Source: CAWUEX02 sp038148375
GTDB taxonomy: Bacteria > Pseudomonadota > Alphaproteobacteria > Rhodospirillales > Rhodospirillaceae
Direction: 5' to 3'
Assembly: GCA_038148375.1 (NCBI GenBank)
Contig: JAYQVH010000001.1
Span: 1-64,000 of the forward strand
DNA length: 64,000 nucleotides
Shown: positions 35,841-44,963 of the stretch, in pieces
How positions within the stretch are numbered: position 1 is the stretch's first letter
Layout: each line of letters starts with the position of its first letter
Program-made: the position numbers and the translations under genes
The notes under the pieces: model-generated
The model's input: only the letters and a program-made list of their open reading frames with translations
Databases searched by the model: none
What the model was told of the DNA's origin: nothing

Positions 35841-37250
35841 ATGGCGGAAGAATTCGACATCATTTGTGTAGGCGCGGGGTCTGCCGGTCTACCGCTGGCA
35901 ATTAAGGCAGCCGAGAGGGGCGCGCGCGTCCTCCAGATTGACGCCGATAACCGCATCGGCGGCACTCTGCATTGGTCATCCGGCCAGATCGCTGCAGCGG
36001 GAACGCGCTTACAGAAAGAGCGGGGGATCGAAGATAGCCCCGATGAGCACTATGAAGACGCACAACGCGTTGCCAACGGAAATATCGACCCGACTGTACT
36101 TCGTCTCTTCGTCGACAACGCAGCAGACACCATTGATTGGTTGATGAGCATCGGGTTTGAACCTGCCCCTGGAACCCCGGTCGCTGGAGAAGCGCATGAG
36201 GCTTACAGCACACGCCGCTACCTATGGGGCAACAACCAAGCGATCTCGATTCTCGATACTTTAAGGCCGGTGCATGAAAAGCATGTGGCCAGCGGTCAGA
36301 TCGAGCTGCGGCTGGAGCACCGCTTGACCGGCTTGCTAACAGACGACACCGGTGCAGTTAAAGGAATCAAGGCAGAAACTCCGAACGGGCTTCAAGAGTT
36401 TCACGCTAAGAGCATCGTTCTAGCATGTGGCGGTTACGCCGCCGGCGCAGATCTATGGAATGACATAAATCCCGAAATTCCCCTTTGCTCTCACTGCAAC
36501 CCATTCTCGCGCGGAGACGGTATTGTTGCCGCTCGGGAACTCGACGCCGTGATTGATGGAAAGGAAAAATTCCTCTGCACGTTCGCGGGTTGGCTCGAAG
36601 ATCCAGATGATCCGACATCAGGTGAGTTCCTCGCCCTGTCCCCCAAGGTCCGCAATATCTGGGAGATCTTTGTCGACATGAACGGCAAACGCTTCATGAA
36701 GGAAGACCATCAAAGCATCGATTACCGCGAACGTTCCTTGCTGAAGCAGCCAGGAATGCGCATGAACATCGTATTTGACGAAGCCATTCTTCAAAATGCC
36801 GCCCCCATCACGTTGCTCGATAACGAAACCTATAGAGCGAAATTCGGGAGCCACCCCAATTTCGTAAAGTCAGATACAGTTGAAGGCTTGGCCAAGGAAC
36901 TTGGCGTACCTGCCGAATCTCTCGCGGCGACGATCGCCGACTACAACGCGGCTGTCGAAGCGAAGACCGATGAAGCCTGGGACAAGTTTTTTCTGATCCG
37001 CAAGATAGAAAAGCCACCCTTCTACGGCATCAAGGCGATGGGTATTACGGTACTGAGTCCGGCAGGATTGGCAGTAGACGACCACCTTCGTGTTCTCAAG
37101 CATGATGGCAAGCCCATCGGCAACCTTTATGCCGCAGGCGAAATTCTTGGGTTCGGCCGCACTTCAGGGGATGCTTTTGTGGGTGGCCTCTCGTTAACGC
37201 CCGCACTCGCGTTCGGCAAAATGCTCGGTGAACGCATACTGTCCTGGTGA
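35841..37250 (+). CDS. FAD-dependent oxidoreductase (fumarate reductase/3-ketosteroid dehydrogenase-like)
   Basis: 469-residue FAD_binding_2 family flavoprotein. N-terminal dinucleotide fold IICVGAGSAGLPLAIKAAER; IGGTLHWSSGQIAAAG and the C-terminal FAD-closing motif LYAAGEILGFGRTSGDAFVG followed by GLSLTPALAFGK. Members dehydrogenate steroids or reduce fumarate-like unsaturated acids; substrate here unknown. The protein has no signal peptide. It is 79 nt after the DUF1838 gene and 3 nt before the methyltransferase, suggesting joint expression. Confidence 0.85.
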   Translation: MAEEFDIICVGAGSAGLPLAIKAAERGARVLQIDADNRIGGTLHWSSGQIAAAGTRLQKERGIEDSPDEHYEDAQRVANGNIDPTVLRLFVDNAADTIDWLMSIGFEPAPGTPVAGEAHEAYSTRRYLWGNNQAISILDTLRPVHEKHVASGQIELRLEHRLTGLLTDDTGAVKGIKAETPNGLQEFHAKSIVLACGGYAAGADLWNDINPEIPLCSHCNPFSRGDGIVAARELDAVIDGKEKFLCTFAGWLEDPDDPTSGEFLALSPKVRNIWEIFVDMNGKRFMKEDHQSIDYRERSLLKQPGMRMNIVFDEAILQNAAPITLLDNETYRAKFGSHPNFVKSDTVEGLAKELGVPAESLAATIADYNAAVEAKTDEAWDKFFLIRKIEKPPFYGIKAMGITVLSPAGLAVDDHLRVLKHDGKPIGNLYAAGEILGFGRTSGDAFVGGLSLTPALAFGKMLGERILSW

Positions 37251-37253
37251 GCC

Positions 37254-38048
37254 GTGACGTTGAACAAACCCGTTGCCTTCGATGCCGAAGCGTCGGCACG
37301 TGTCGAACGCATTTATCAGAATCCCGATATCGTGGCTCAACGCGCATTCTTGCGCGCGCACTTACCTATTGAAATGGGTAGCAACGTAGTCGACGTCGGG
37401 GCCGGCCCAGGACTACTTGCCAAAGAGATTGCCGATGATATCGGACCGAATGGCCACGTCATCGCTCTCGATCCGAGCGCCGACATGCGCGCTATAGCGG
37501 CTACACGATGTAGAGATTTCGACAACATAGAGGTCATGGACGGAGAAGCGACGGCGCTCCCATTGGACGACGAGAGCCAAGACGTGTTGATCGCGACACA
37601 AGTTCTTGAATACGTCTCGGATGTTGAAGGTGCCCTCCGAGAGGCCTCTCGTGTTCTCAAACCTGGGGGACGTATCGCCGTTCTTGATACTGAATGGGAA
37701 AGCGCGATCACGAGGTCTTCAGACAGTGCTCGCACCCGTATGGTGTTCGATGCCTGGCGCAATCACTTTGTCCAGCCCGACCTACCAGTGCGTTTACCCA
37801 GCCTCCTTGAAGCGGCCCGCTTTACAGAGCTTCGGACCGCAGGAACCGCGATTATCAACACTGCCATGTCGAGCACGACCTATGCCGGAGAAGTTCTGAA
37901 TTCAATCGCAAAATACATAGACCGAAAGTCGCTGGTTCCGGCTGGGGTCGGCGCTGCTTGGCTGGAAGAAATGCGCTCACTGGATGCGTCCGGAGATTTT
38001 TTTTTCAGCGTGACCCGATACCTGTTCATCGCTCAAAAAGCGGCCTAG
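37254..38048 (+). CDS. Class I SAM-dependent methyltransferase
   Basis: 264 residues from a GTG. SAM motif I is VVDVGAGPGLLAKEI, followed by HVIALDPSADMRAIA, ALPLDDESQDVLIATQVLEY and the post-motif VLKPGGRIAVLDTEWES, typical of small-molecule (UbiE/arsenite-type fold) methyltransferases. Substrate unknown. It starts 4 nt after the FAD oxidoreductase stop, so the two probably act in the same pathway. Confidence 0.85.
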   Translation: MTLNKPVAFDAEASARVERIYQNPDIVAQRAFLRAHLPIEMGSNVVDVGAGPGLLAKEIADDIGPNGHVIALDPSADMRAIAATRCRDFDNIEVMDGEATALPLDDESQDVLIATQVLEYVSDVEGALREASRVLKPGGRIAVLDTEWESAITRSSDSARTRMVFDAWRNHFVQPDLPVRLPSLLEAARFTELRTAGTAIINTAMSSTTYAGEVLNSIAKYIDRKSLVPAGVGAAWLEEMRSLDASGDFFFSVTRYLFIAQKAA

Positions 38049-38137
38049 CCCGGCCGAGACTATCGTTCGCGCTTGAACCTCAGGTCGCGAACTGCTTGTC
38101 TTGCACTTGTACTACACGCCAAACTTTGAGGTCCGTC

Positions 38138-40519
38138 ATGCGCGTCCTTATCATGAGCTTCGCACTCGCCGTCACCATTCTAACTGGACCGCAGCAGGCA
38201 GATGCCCAAGCCGTCCGGCAAACAAAAATCCCGTGGGAGGACAAATTCCGTCAATTGGATGAGATTTGGCCGACGGCTAACAGCTATCGGACGGCTTCCG
38301 GCGCACCTGGACACGAGTATTGGCAGCAACGTGCCGATTACGTCATCAAAATCGCGCTAGACGAAGAGAAGCGGAAATTAGACGGGTCCGTAATCATTAC
38401 GTATACGAATAATTCTCCCGACACATTGACATACCTGTGGCTCAACCTTGAACAGAACAGATTTTCAGGCGATTCGATGTATGTCGCGCAGCGCAGCTCG
38501 GACGGCGACAACAAAGAATCCTACGGATCTCTCCGCGCAGAATATGAACATCGAGATGGCGGCTTCGGTTTTAATATTCGTTCCGTCAAAGGCGCCGACG
38601 GATCCGATCGACGGTATACCGTTGTTGACACTTTGATGCGTATAGACCTGCCGGCACCCCTCGCCTCGGGAGCGCGGACAACTTTTACCATTGAATGGGA
38701 TCACAAGATCGTCGAGGCCGAGACTTTTTTTGCACGGGGTGGATATGAACACTTCGAAGACGACGGAAACGACATCTTCCAGATTTCGCAATGGTATCCT
38801 CGCTTGGCAGTCTATTCAGATGAACAGGGATGGCATCAAAAGAATTTCATGGGCCGCAGCGAGTTCACGCTTCAATTCGGAGACTTTGATGTACAGATTA
38901 CTGTTCCGGAAGATCACATCGTCGCTTCCACCGGTGTGCTTCAGAACCCTGACGACGTTCTTACCAATGAGCAGAAGGCGCGCCTAAAAGAGGCTGAGTC
39001 TGCTCGCATACCCGTAATGATCGTGAATGAGCAAGAAGCCATTCGTAATGAAGAGGATGGCACTCGCCGCAGCAAGACATGGCACTTCAAGGCAGAGAAC
39101 GTCAGGGATTTTGCCTGGGCCTCGTCACGGAAGTTTCAATGGGATGCGCAGGGGTATGAAACACGGGATGGGCGCACCGTCATGGCCATGTCGTATTACC
39201 CGAAAGAGGCCAATCCACTTTGGGGATTGTATTCCACTGCCTCGCTCATCCACTCCTTGAAGGTATTCGGCGAGAAAGTCTTTCCTTATCCCTACCCAGT
39301 TCTCATCTCTGTCAACGGAGAAGTTGGCGGCATGGAGTATCCCATGCTCGCGTTCAATGGGCCCCGGCCAGAAAAAGATAAGAAGACAGGAAAGATTACC
39401 TATTCACGGGCGACCAAGAACGCGCTGATTGCAGTCGTTATTCATGAAGCTGGCCACAATTGGTTCCCGATGATCGTGAATTCTGACGAACGGCGCTGGA
39501 CGTGGATGGATGAAGGTTTGAACACGTACCTGCAGTTCCTCGCGGAGCAATTGTGGGAGGACGATTTTCCGTCTCGCCGTGGCGAGCCGCGCGACATTAC
39601 GGATTTCATGAAGAGCCAGAATCAAGTGCCGATTATGACAGACGGAGAGTCCCTTAAGAACCTAGGTGAAAACGCCTATGCCAAGGCGGCGACGGCACTG
39701 GTTATATTGCGTGAAACGGTCCTAGGCAGAGAAATATTTGATTTTGCATTCGCGGAGTACGCCCGGCGCTGGCAATTCAAACACCCCTCACCGGCGGACT
39801 TCTTTAGAACAATGGAGGATGCATCGGGTGTAGACCTCGACTGGTTTTGGCATGGTTGGTTTTACACAACGGATCACGTCGATATCGCGATCGACAATGT
39901 GACTCACTACAGAGTCGACACAAAAAACCCGGACGTCGAATTTCCATGGCGTGAGAAACAGGCCGCGTCCGACCCAATCTCCCTGACGCGCCAGCGCAAT
40001 GAAGAGTTGGAGAAAATGGTCGACGACAATCCTCGCCTTAAGGATTTCTATAGTGAAAACGACCGTTTTACGGTGAGCAACGCGGACCGGAACAAATTCC
40101 GGTCTTCGACAAAAAGACTTAAGGACTGGGAGAAAGAACTGCTCGATGACGACAATCATTTCACCATGGTCGACTTTAGGAACATAGGGGGCCTGGTCAT
40201 GCCCGTGATCCTTCAGGTCACGTACGACAATGGAAAAAGCGAAGAGGTCCGGATTCCTGCAGAAGTTTGGCGTCACGACCCCAAGGAATTCTCAAAGCTC
40301 TTGGTTTCCGACCGCAAGATCGAAAGCATAACTCTCGACCCCAACTGGGAAACAGCGGATGTCGAATTAAACAATAACTACTGGCCCCGCCGTGAGGTCG
40401 AATCCCGCCTCGAGCTGTTCAAAAGAGAAGGGCGTCGCGGACGCAATCTCATGAAAGATATCGATGAAGAATTGAAAGACGATAAAGACGAAAAAGGTGA
40501 TGAAAGCGAGGAAGAATAG
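38138..40519 (+). CDS. Secreted M1 family metallopeptidase
   Basis: 793 residues from ATG 38138 (MRVLIMSFALAVTILTGPQQ with signal peptide ending near ADA), chosen over a start 60 codons upstream that overlaps the methyltransferase; GAGG lies just before. The zinc site is HEAGHNWFP (about residue 436) with the downstream glutamate in WMDEGLN. The substrate motif is GGMEYP in place of the usual GAMEN. The C-terminal end is acidic and lysine-rich (DDKDEKGDESEEE). It probably acts in the periplasm as an aminopeptidase. Followed 24 nt later by the DUF6702 gene. Confidence 0.92.
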   Translation: MRVLIMSFALAVTILTGPQQADAQAVRQTKIPWEDKFRQLDEIWPTANSYRTASGAPGHEYWQQRADYVIKIALDEEKRKLDGSVIITYTNNSPDTLTYLWLNLEQNRFSGDSMYVAQRSSDGDNKESYGSLRAEYEHRDGGFGFNIRSVKGADGSDRRYTVVDTLMRIDLPAPLASGARTTFTIEWDHKIVEAETFFARGGYEHFEDDGNDIFQISQWYPRLAVYSDEQGWHQKNFMGRSEFTLQFGDFDVQITVPEDHIVASTGVLQNPDDVLTNEQKARLKEAESARIPVMIVNEQEAIRNEEDGTRRSKTWHFKAENVRDFAWASSRKFQWDAQGYETRDGRTVMAMSYYPKEANPLWGLYSTASLIHSLKVFGEKVFPYPYPVLISVNGEVGGMEYPMLAFNGPRPEKDKKTGKITYSRATKNALIAVVIHEAGHNWFPMIVNSDERRWTWMDEGLNTYLQFLAEQLWEDDFPSRRGEPRDITDFMKSQNQVPIMTDGESLKNLGENAYAKAATALVILRETVLGREIFDFAFAEYARRWQFKHPSPADFFRTMEDASGVDLDWFWHGWFYTTDHVDIAIDNVTHYRVDTKNPDVEFPWREKQAASDPISLTRQRNEELEKMVDDNPRLKDFYSENDRFTVSNADRNKFRSSTKRLKDWEKELLDDDNHFTMVDFRNIGGLVMPVILQVTYDNGKSEEVRIPAEVWRHDPKEFSKLLVSDRKIESITLDPNWETADVELNNNYWPRREVESRLELFKREGRRGRNLMKDIDEELKDDKDEKGDESEEE

Positions 40520-40542
40520 CGCAGACCCTTAACCCAAGAAAA

Positions 40543-41061
40543 ATGTCTCTCTCGTTATGTTCGCGCCGAACATTCGTTGCGTCATTTGGGTTTATTATTT
40601 GTGGGCGAACCGTAAGAGCTGACGGCGCCCATGCCGGCTTCGCAATCATTGAACACAACCCGCGCGCAGGAACACTTGAGATCATCCATCGCCTCATGGC
40701 GCTTGATCTTGAGTTAGCACTAACCGCGCGACTTGGACGCGTTGTCCAGCTCGATAAGGATGGCGACATAGAGGCTGTGCTTGAAGACTACCTACATGAG
40801 TATTTCTCCATTCAATCCGGCGATGGCAAAGACTTAACCGTCAATTGGGTGGGGTTTGAGCAGATAGGAAGTAGCGTAATCGTTTATCAGGAAGCGCCAT
40901 GGTCCGGAGAGCATCAGGAACTGATGATTTACAATCAGATTTTAACCGACGCGCACCCGACTCAAGTCAATACGGTAAACGTTACGTTTGGCAAAACGAC
41001 CCAAACACGGATGTTCACCGCTGATGACGAGGCTCAATCTGTGACGCAGCCATCAAAGTGA
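40543..41061 (+). CDS. Secreted DUF6702-like protein
   Basis: 172 residues with an N-terminal signal (SRRTFVASFGFIICGRTVRA). The mature part HAGFAIIEHNPRAGTLEIIH, followed by DLELAL and EDYLHEYFSI, matches the DUF6702 pattern from memory: small periplasmic beta proteins often encoded right after M1 peptidases. No catalytic residues known. Close spacing to the M1 gene suggests a functional pair. Convergent with groL, with a terminator between. Confidence 0.7.
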   Translation: MSLSLCSRRTFVASFGFIICGRTVRADGAHAGFAIIEHNPRAGTLEIIHRLMALDLELALTARLGRVVQLDKDGDIEAVLEDYLHEYFSIQSGDGKDLTVNWVGFEQIGSSVIVYQEAPWSGEHQELMIYNQILTDAHPTQVNTVNVTFGKTTQTRMFTADDEAQSVTQPSK

Positions 41062-41067
41062 ACAAAA

Positions 41068-41089
41068 GGGCCGCCCCTAGGGACGGCCC
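41068..41089 (-). terminator. Rho-independent terminator after groL
   Basis: On the minus strand GGGCCGTCCC, a TAG-type loop and GGGGCGGCCC form a strong hairpin followed by TTTTGTT. It closes groESL. Confidence 0.85.
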
Positions 41090-41117
41090 AAATGTTAGTA
41101 GCTGGTATGTGCGTGGT

Positions 41118-42743
41118 TTAGAAATCCATACCGCCCATGTCCGGCATTGGCGGCGAGTCTTTTTTCTCGGGTTTTTCGGCCACCATCGCCTCTGTTGTGA
41201 TAAGCAAGCCCGCGACAGACGCTGCATCCTGCAAAGCTGTGCGGACGACCTTGGTTGGGTCGATGATGCCAGCCTTTACGAGATCAACGTACTTACCTGA
41301 CTGGGCATTAAAGCCGTGATTTGTGTCTTTCTGATCTAGAAGCTTCCCTGCAACCACGGCGCCGTCGAAGCCAGCGTTTGCCGCAATTTGGCGGACAGGG
41401 GCTTCCAGAGCGCGGCGCACGATATCGACGCCAACTTTCTGATCGTCATTATCGACTTTAACGGACCTGAGTGCGTTGACGGCGTAAAGAAGGGCAACAC
41501 CGCCGCCAGCAACGATACCCTCTTCGACAGCCGCACGGGTCGCGTGAAGGGCGTCGTCGACACGGTCTTTCTTTTCCTTCACTTCTAATTCGGTCGCACC
41601 ACCGACGCAGATGACAGCAACGCCGCCGGAGAGTTTCGCGAGACGCTCTTGCAGCTTTTCGCGGTCATAGTCCGACGTCGTGTCTTCGATCTGACGGCGA
41701 ATCTGCTCGCAACGGCCGTTGATGTCGGCCTTCTTGCCGGCACCGTCGACAATGGTTGTTTCTTCCTTGGTAATTGTGACGTGCTTAGCCGTGCCCAGCA
41801 TATCGAGCGTCACATTCTCAAGCTTGATGCCGACGTCTTCCGAGATCACTTGCCCCTTGGTTAGAACCGCAATGTCTTCAAGCATGGCCTTACGGCGATC
41901 GCCGAAGCCCGGAGCCTTGACGGCGGCGACTTTGAGGCCGCCGCGCAGACGGTTAACCACCAGAGTGGCGAGTGCCTCGCCTTCAATGTCCTCTGCAATG
42001 ATCAGAAGCGGGCGGCTTGACTGCACCACGGCTTCCAAGATCGGCAACAGCGGTTGCAGATTAGAAAGCTTCTTCTCGTGGATCAGAATGTACGGATCGT
42101 CCAGCTCTGCGACCATTTTTTCAGCGTTGGTCACGAAGTAAGGTGACGTGTATCCGCGGTCAAACTGCATGCCTTCGACAACATCGAGCTCGGTTTCCAA
42201 GCCCTTGGCCTCTTCGACGGTGATCACGCCTTCATTGCCGACCTTGTCCATCGCTTGGGCGATGATCTTGCCGATTTCTTCTTCTCCGTTTGCAGAAATC
42301 GTACCGACTTGAGCGATTTCGCTATTGGTCTTGACCTTTTTCGAGCGCTTGTGAACGTCGTCAATGACCGTCGACACTGCCAGGTCGATTCCGCGCTTTA
42401 GGTCCATCGGGTTCATACCCGCAGCGACGGCCTTGGCACCTTCGCGAACGATTGCTTGCGCAAGCACGGTCGCGGTTGTCGTACCATCGCCTGCAATGTC
42501 ATTCGTCTTGGACGCAACTTCTTTAACCATCTGGGCGCCCATGTTCTCGAACTTGTCCTTAAGTTCGATATCCTTGGCGACCGTTACACCGTCCTTGGTA
42601 ATGCGCGGCGCGCCGAACGACTTATCGAGGACAACATTGCGGCCCTTTGGGCCCAGCGTGACCTTGACGGCGTCGGCCAGGGTATCCACGCCCCTGAGAA
42701 GCCGTGCACGCGCGTCTTCAGAAAATTTTACTTCTTTAGCCAT
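41118..42743 (-). CDS. groL: Chaperonin GroEL
   Basis: 541-residue 60 kDa chaperonin forming the double-ring folding chamber. Starts MAKEVKFSEDARARLLRGVD; contains the ATP-site motifs TLGPKGRNVVLDKSFGAP and DGTTTATVLA, and ends with the PMPDMGGMDF tail. No changes in key residues noted. It is 21 nt after groS; the operon is preceded by a CIRCE-like site and a heat-shock-like promoter and ends in a terminator. Confidence 0.98.
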   Translation of the reverse strand: MAKEVKFSEDARARLLRGVDTLADAVKVTLGPKGRNVVLDKSFGAPRITKDGVTVAKDIELKDKFENMGAQMVKEVASKTNDIAGDGTTTATVLAQAIVREGAKAVAAGMNPMDLKRGIDLAVSTVIDDVHKRSKKVKTNSEIAQVGTISANGEEEIGKIIAQAMDKVGNEGVITVEEAKGLETELDVVEGMQFDRGYTSPYFVTNAEKMVAELDDPYILIHEKKLSNLQPLLPILEAVVQSSRPLLIIAEDIEGEALATLVVNRLRGGLKVAAVKAPGFGDRRKAMLEDIAVLTKGQVISEDVGIKLENVTLDMLGTAKHVTITKEETTIVDGAGKKADINGRCEQIRRQIEDTTSDYDREKLQERLAKLSGGVAVICVGGATELEVKEKKDRVDDALHATRAAVEEGIVAGGGVALLYAVNALRSVKVDNDDQKVGVDIVRRALEAPVRQIAANAGFDGAVVAGKLLDQKDTNHGFNAQSGKYVDLVKAGIIDPTKVVRTALQDAASVAGLLITTEAMVAEKPEKKDSPPMPDMGGMDF

Positions 42744-42764
42744 CTCAATCTTACTCCGTTCGAC

Positions 42765-43088
42765 TTAGGCAGCTTTGCGAGATGCCGTTTTCTTGATTTC
42801 GATAACGCCGAGAATGTCACTCTCTTTCATAATTAAGAGATCCTCGCCGTCAATTTTGACGTCCGTGCCGGAATACTTTCCGAACAGCACGATATCTCCC
42901 GCCTTAACATCCAACGGAGCGACCGAACCGTCTTCGGCACGGGCCCCGGGACCGACGGTAATCACTTCGCCTTCCATCGGCTTTTCTTTGGCTGTATCGG
43001 GGATGATGATGCCGCCGGACGTGCGCTCATCGCTGTCCAAGCGGCGGACCAATACACGGTCGTGAAGGGGTCGAAATTTAGTCGACAT
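42765..43088 (-). CDS. groS: Co-chaperonin GroES
   Basis: 107 residues from ATG 43088 (MSTKFRPLHDRVLVRRLDSD); an in-frame ATG three codons earlier nearly abuts the GAGG ribosome binding site and is less likely. The mobile loop is ERTSGGIIIPDTAKEKPMEG, then GEDLLIMKESDILGVIE. The C-terminal IKKTASRKAA extends about 8 residues beyond E. coli GroES. First gene of groESL. Confidence 0.97.
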   Translation of the reverse strand: MSTKFRPLHDRVLVRRLDSDERTSGGIIIPDTAKEKPMEGEVITVGPGARAEDGSVAPLDVKAGDIVLFGKYSGTDVKIDGEDLLIMKESDILGVIEIKKTASRKAA

Positions 43089-43163
43089 GTGCGTCATTCC
43101 TCTTCGAAGCAAATGACAGTTAAAAAGTGGATTTAGGGCCTCCCCAGGGGAAGGCCATCGGCG

Positions 43164-43192
43164 ATTTAGGGGGACGGATGCCGACGATCAAG
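43164..43192 (-). promoter_or_regulatory. Putative heat-shock (sigma-32) promoter of groESL
   Basis: On the minus strand CTTGATC (43192-43186) and CCCCTAAAT (43172-43164) are 13 nt apart, close to the sigma-32 consensus CTTGAA and CCCCATNT. It lies about 75 nt upstream of groS and downstream of the CIRCE-like element. Pattern match only. Confidence 0.5.
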
Positions 43193-43232
43193 GGGGCAAA
43201 ATAAAAAATTTTCAGGCGGTTAGAGGGGATTG

Positions 43233-43259
43233 TTAGCAGTCTGGGTGGCTGGCTGCTAA
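43233..43259. promoter_or_regulatory. CIRCE-like operator (HrcA site) upstream of groESL
   Basis: TTAGCAGTC and GGCTGCTAA are separated by exactly 9 nt, matching the CIRCE layout TTAGCACTC-N9-GAGTGCTAA with a few changes, mostly compensated between the arms. HrcA binds such sites to repress groESL in many alphaproteobacteria. It is 145 nt from the groS start, just upstream of the heat-shock-like promoter. Confidence 0.75.
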
Positions 43260-43347
43260 CATATTGATTCTAAAGGATTATTGATTTTCCACCGGTATCT
43301 CTGGCACGATTCTCTGGCGTCCTGCGTAACGGTATCGGAGAGTGTTG

Positions 43348-43611
43348 ATGACAGCATTTGAGTTGCAGTTGCAAGGTTACCGACTCACCACAGCCCAAAT
43401 CCTCTACCACATGCCCGATCACCCGGGTCTCCTCCAAGAATTTCTCTGGCAGCATCTGGATCTCGCACCACAGTACCCAGTGCTTACAAAGTTCCTCGAT
43501 TTCTGGTCGTGCAATATCGACGGCAAACTTCACTCCGTGACGGTAGCGCACGCGCAACTCATCCAGCCCTCGGAATTTAGAGCTGTCGACGGACGCGTAA
43601 CGCTTCACTGA
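43348..43611 (+). CDS. usg: Usg family protein
   Basis: 87 residues from ATG 43348, with GGAGA 6 nt before. The sequence MTAFELQLQGYRLTTAQILY, then MPDHPGLLQEFLWQ and LHSVTVAHAQLIQPSEFRAV, matches the alphaproteobacterial Usg protein, a small conserved protein of unknown function. Convergent with the TRAP transporter operon and divergent from groESL. Confidence 0.85.
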   Translation: MTAFELQLQGYRLTTAQILYHMPDHPGLLQEFLWQHLDLAPQYPVLTKFLDFWSCNIDGKLHSVTVAHAQLIQPSEFRAVDGRVTLH

Positions 43612-43661
43612 AGATTGATTTTATTGGATGCTCGCCGACGCGCGGGGCGTGCACCTTGCCG

Positions 43662-44963
43662 CTACTTGCTCATGGACTGCGGAAGAAAAGTCACGATTTC
43701 AGGGACAGCGTTAATCAATATGACGAACGCAACCATGATGAAAAAGAACGGCAGTGAAGCGCGCGCAATTCGACCTATCGGCGCACCAGTTAGACCTTGA
43801 ACGACGAAGAGGTTGAAGCCTACAGGCGGCGTGATTTGCGACATCTCGACGACGATCACGAGAAAGATTCCGAACCAAACCTGATCAAAGCCGGCAGATG
43901 TTATCAATGGCAACACCAAGGCTAAGGTCATGACAATCGCGCTCAGTCCGTCGATGATACATCCTAAAACGATGTAGAAAACGGTAAGTAGAATAATCAG
44001 CACGAACGGACTCAAATCGAGGCTCCCAATTGCGTTTGCAACCGCCTGTGGCAGACCTAAAAACGCCATTGCCTTAGAGATAAACAACGCACCGGCGACA
44101 ATCAGTCCAATCATAGAACAGGTTTTAACAGCCCCCAGAAAAGCCTGCGTCATGGATTCGCGGTTAAGGGAGTTCTGACAGGCACCGATAATGAGTGCTC
44201 CGGTAACACCGACGACGGCAGCTTCGGAGGGACTTGCGATGCCCGCATACATTGACGCGATGACGGCCGCAATCAGCGTAAAAATCGGACCAAGATCAAC
44301 GAGCGCTCTAACACGCATTGTCCACGTAGTTGAGCCAGCCTCATCGGGCAACAAACTTGGTTCCATAACAGCGCGAACAGCGATGTACCCCATATAGCTT
44401 ATCGCCAAGATTAAACCGGGTATCAGTCCGGCGATAAACAAGTCGATAATTGAAGTCTCTGACAGCACGCCATAAAGGATCAGGATAATGCTCGGAGGGA
44501 TTAGAAATCCGAGAGTACCGGCACCGCATAGAGATCCCATGGCCAATTCATCATCGTACCCGCGGGACTTCAGTTCCGTCAGAGTCATACGGCCGATGGT
44601 CGCCGTAGTCGCGGCAGACGAGCCAGAGACTGCCGCAAACAACGTGCACCCGATGACGTTAACGTGTAGGAGCCGCCCCGGCACTGCCGTTACCCACGGC
44701 GAAAGACCGCGAAAAACGCTTTCGGACAAACGGGTGTGAAACAGAATCTCGCCCATAAGGATGAACAACGGTAACGCTACAAGCTCCGGCGTATTGAGGC
44801 TGTTCCACAAGTCAAACGCTAGAAATGTTCCAACGGGCATGTCGCGAAAGACAGACAAACTGACAAACCCGACTGCTATAAGACTGAAGCCAACCCATAG
44901 GCCTGCCGCGAGCAACGCGGCGAGAAGGGTCAGCACGAGGATGATCGGGGCACCAAGCATCAA
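43662..44963 (-). CDS. dctM: TRAP transporter large permease (DctM)
   Basis: 433-residue inner-membrane protein with about 12 hydrophobic helices. Starts MMLGAPIILVLTLLAALLAA; motifs LALPLFILMGEIL-like VALPLFILMGEILF, GRLLHVNVIGCTLFAAVSGS and SLCGAGTLGFLIPPSIILIL are typical DctM. It takes up organic acids by sodium symport with DctQ and the binding protein DctP. Its start overlaps the dctQ stop by 4 nt. Last gene of the operon. Confidence 0.95.
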   Translation of the reverse strand: MMLGAPIILVLTLLAALLAAGLWVGFSLIAVGFVSLSVFRDMPVGTFLAFDLWNSLNTPELVALPLFILMGEILFHTRLSESVFRGLSPWVTAVPGRLLHVNVIGCTLFAAVSGSSAATTATIGRMTLTELKSRGYDDELAMGSLCGAGTLGFLIPPSIILILYGVLSETSIIDLFIAGLIPGLILAISYMGYIAVRAVMEPSLLPDEAGSTTWTMRVRALVDLGPIFTLIAAVIASMYAGIASPSEAAVVGVTGALIIGACQNSLNRESMTQAFLGAVKTCSMIGLIVAGALFISKAMAFLGLPQAVANAIGSLDLSPFVLIILLTVFYIVLGCIIDGLSAIVMTLALVLPLITSAGFDQVWFGIFLVIVVEMSQITPPVGFNLFVVQGLTGAPIGRIARASLPFFFIMVAFVILINAVPEIVTFLPQSMSK

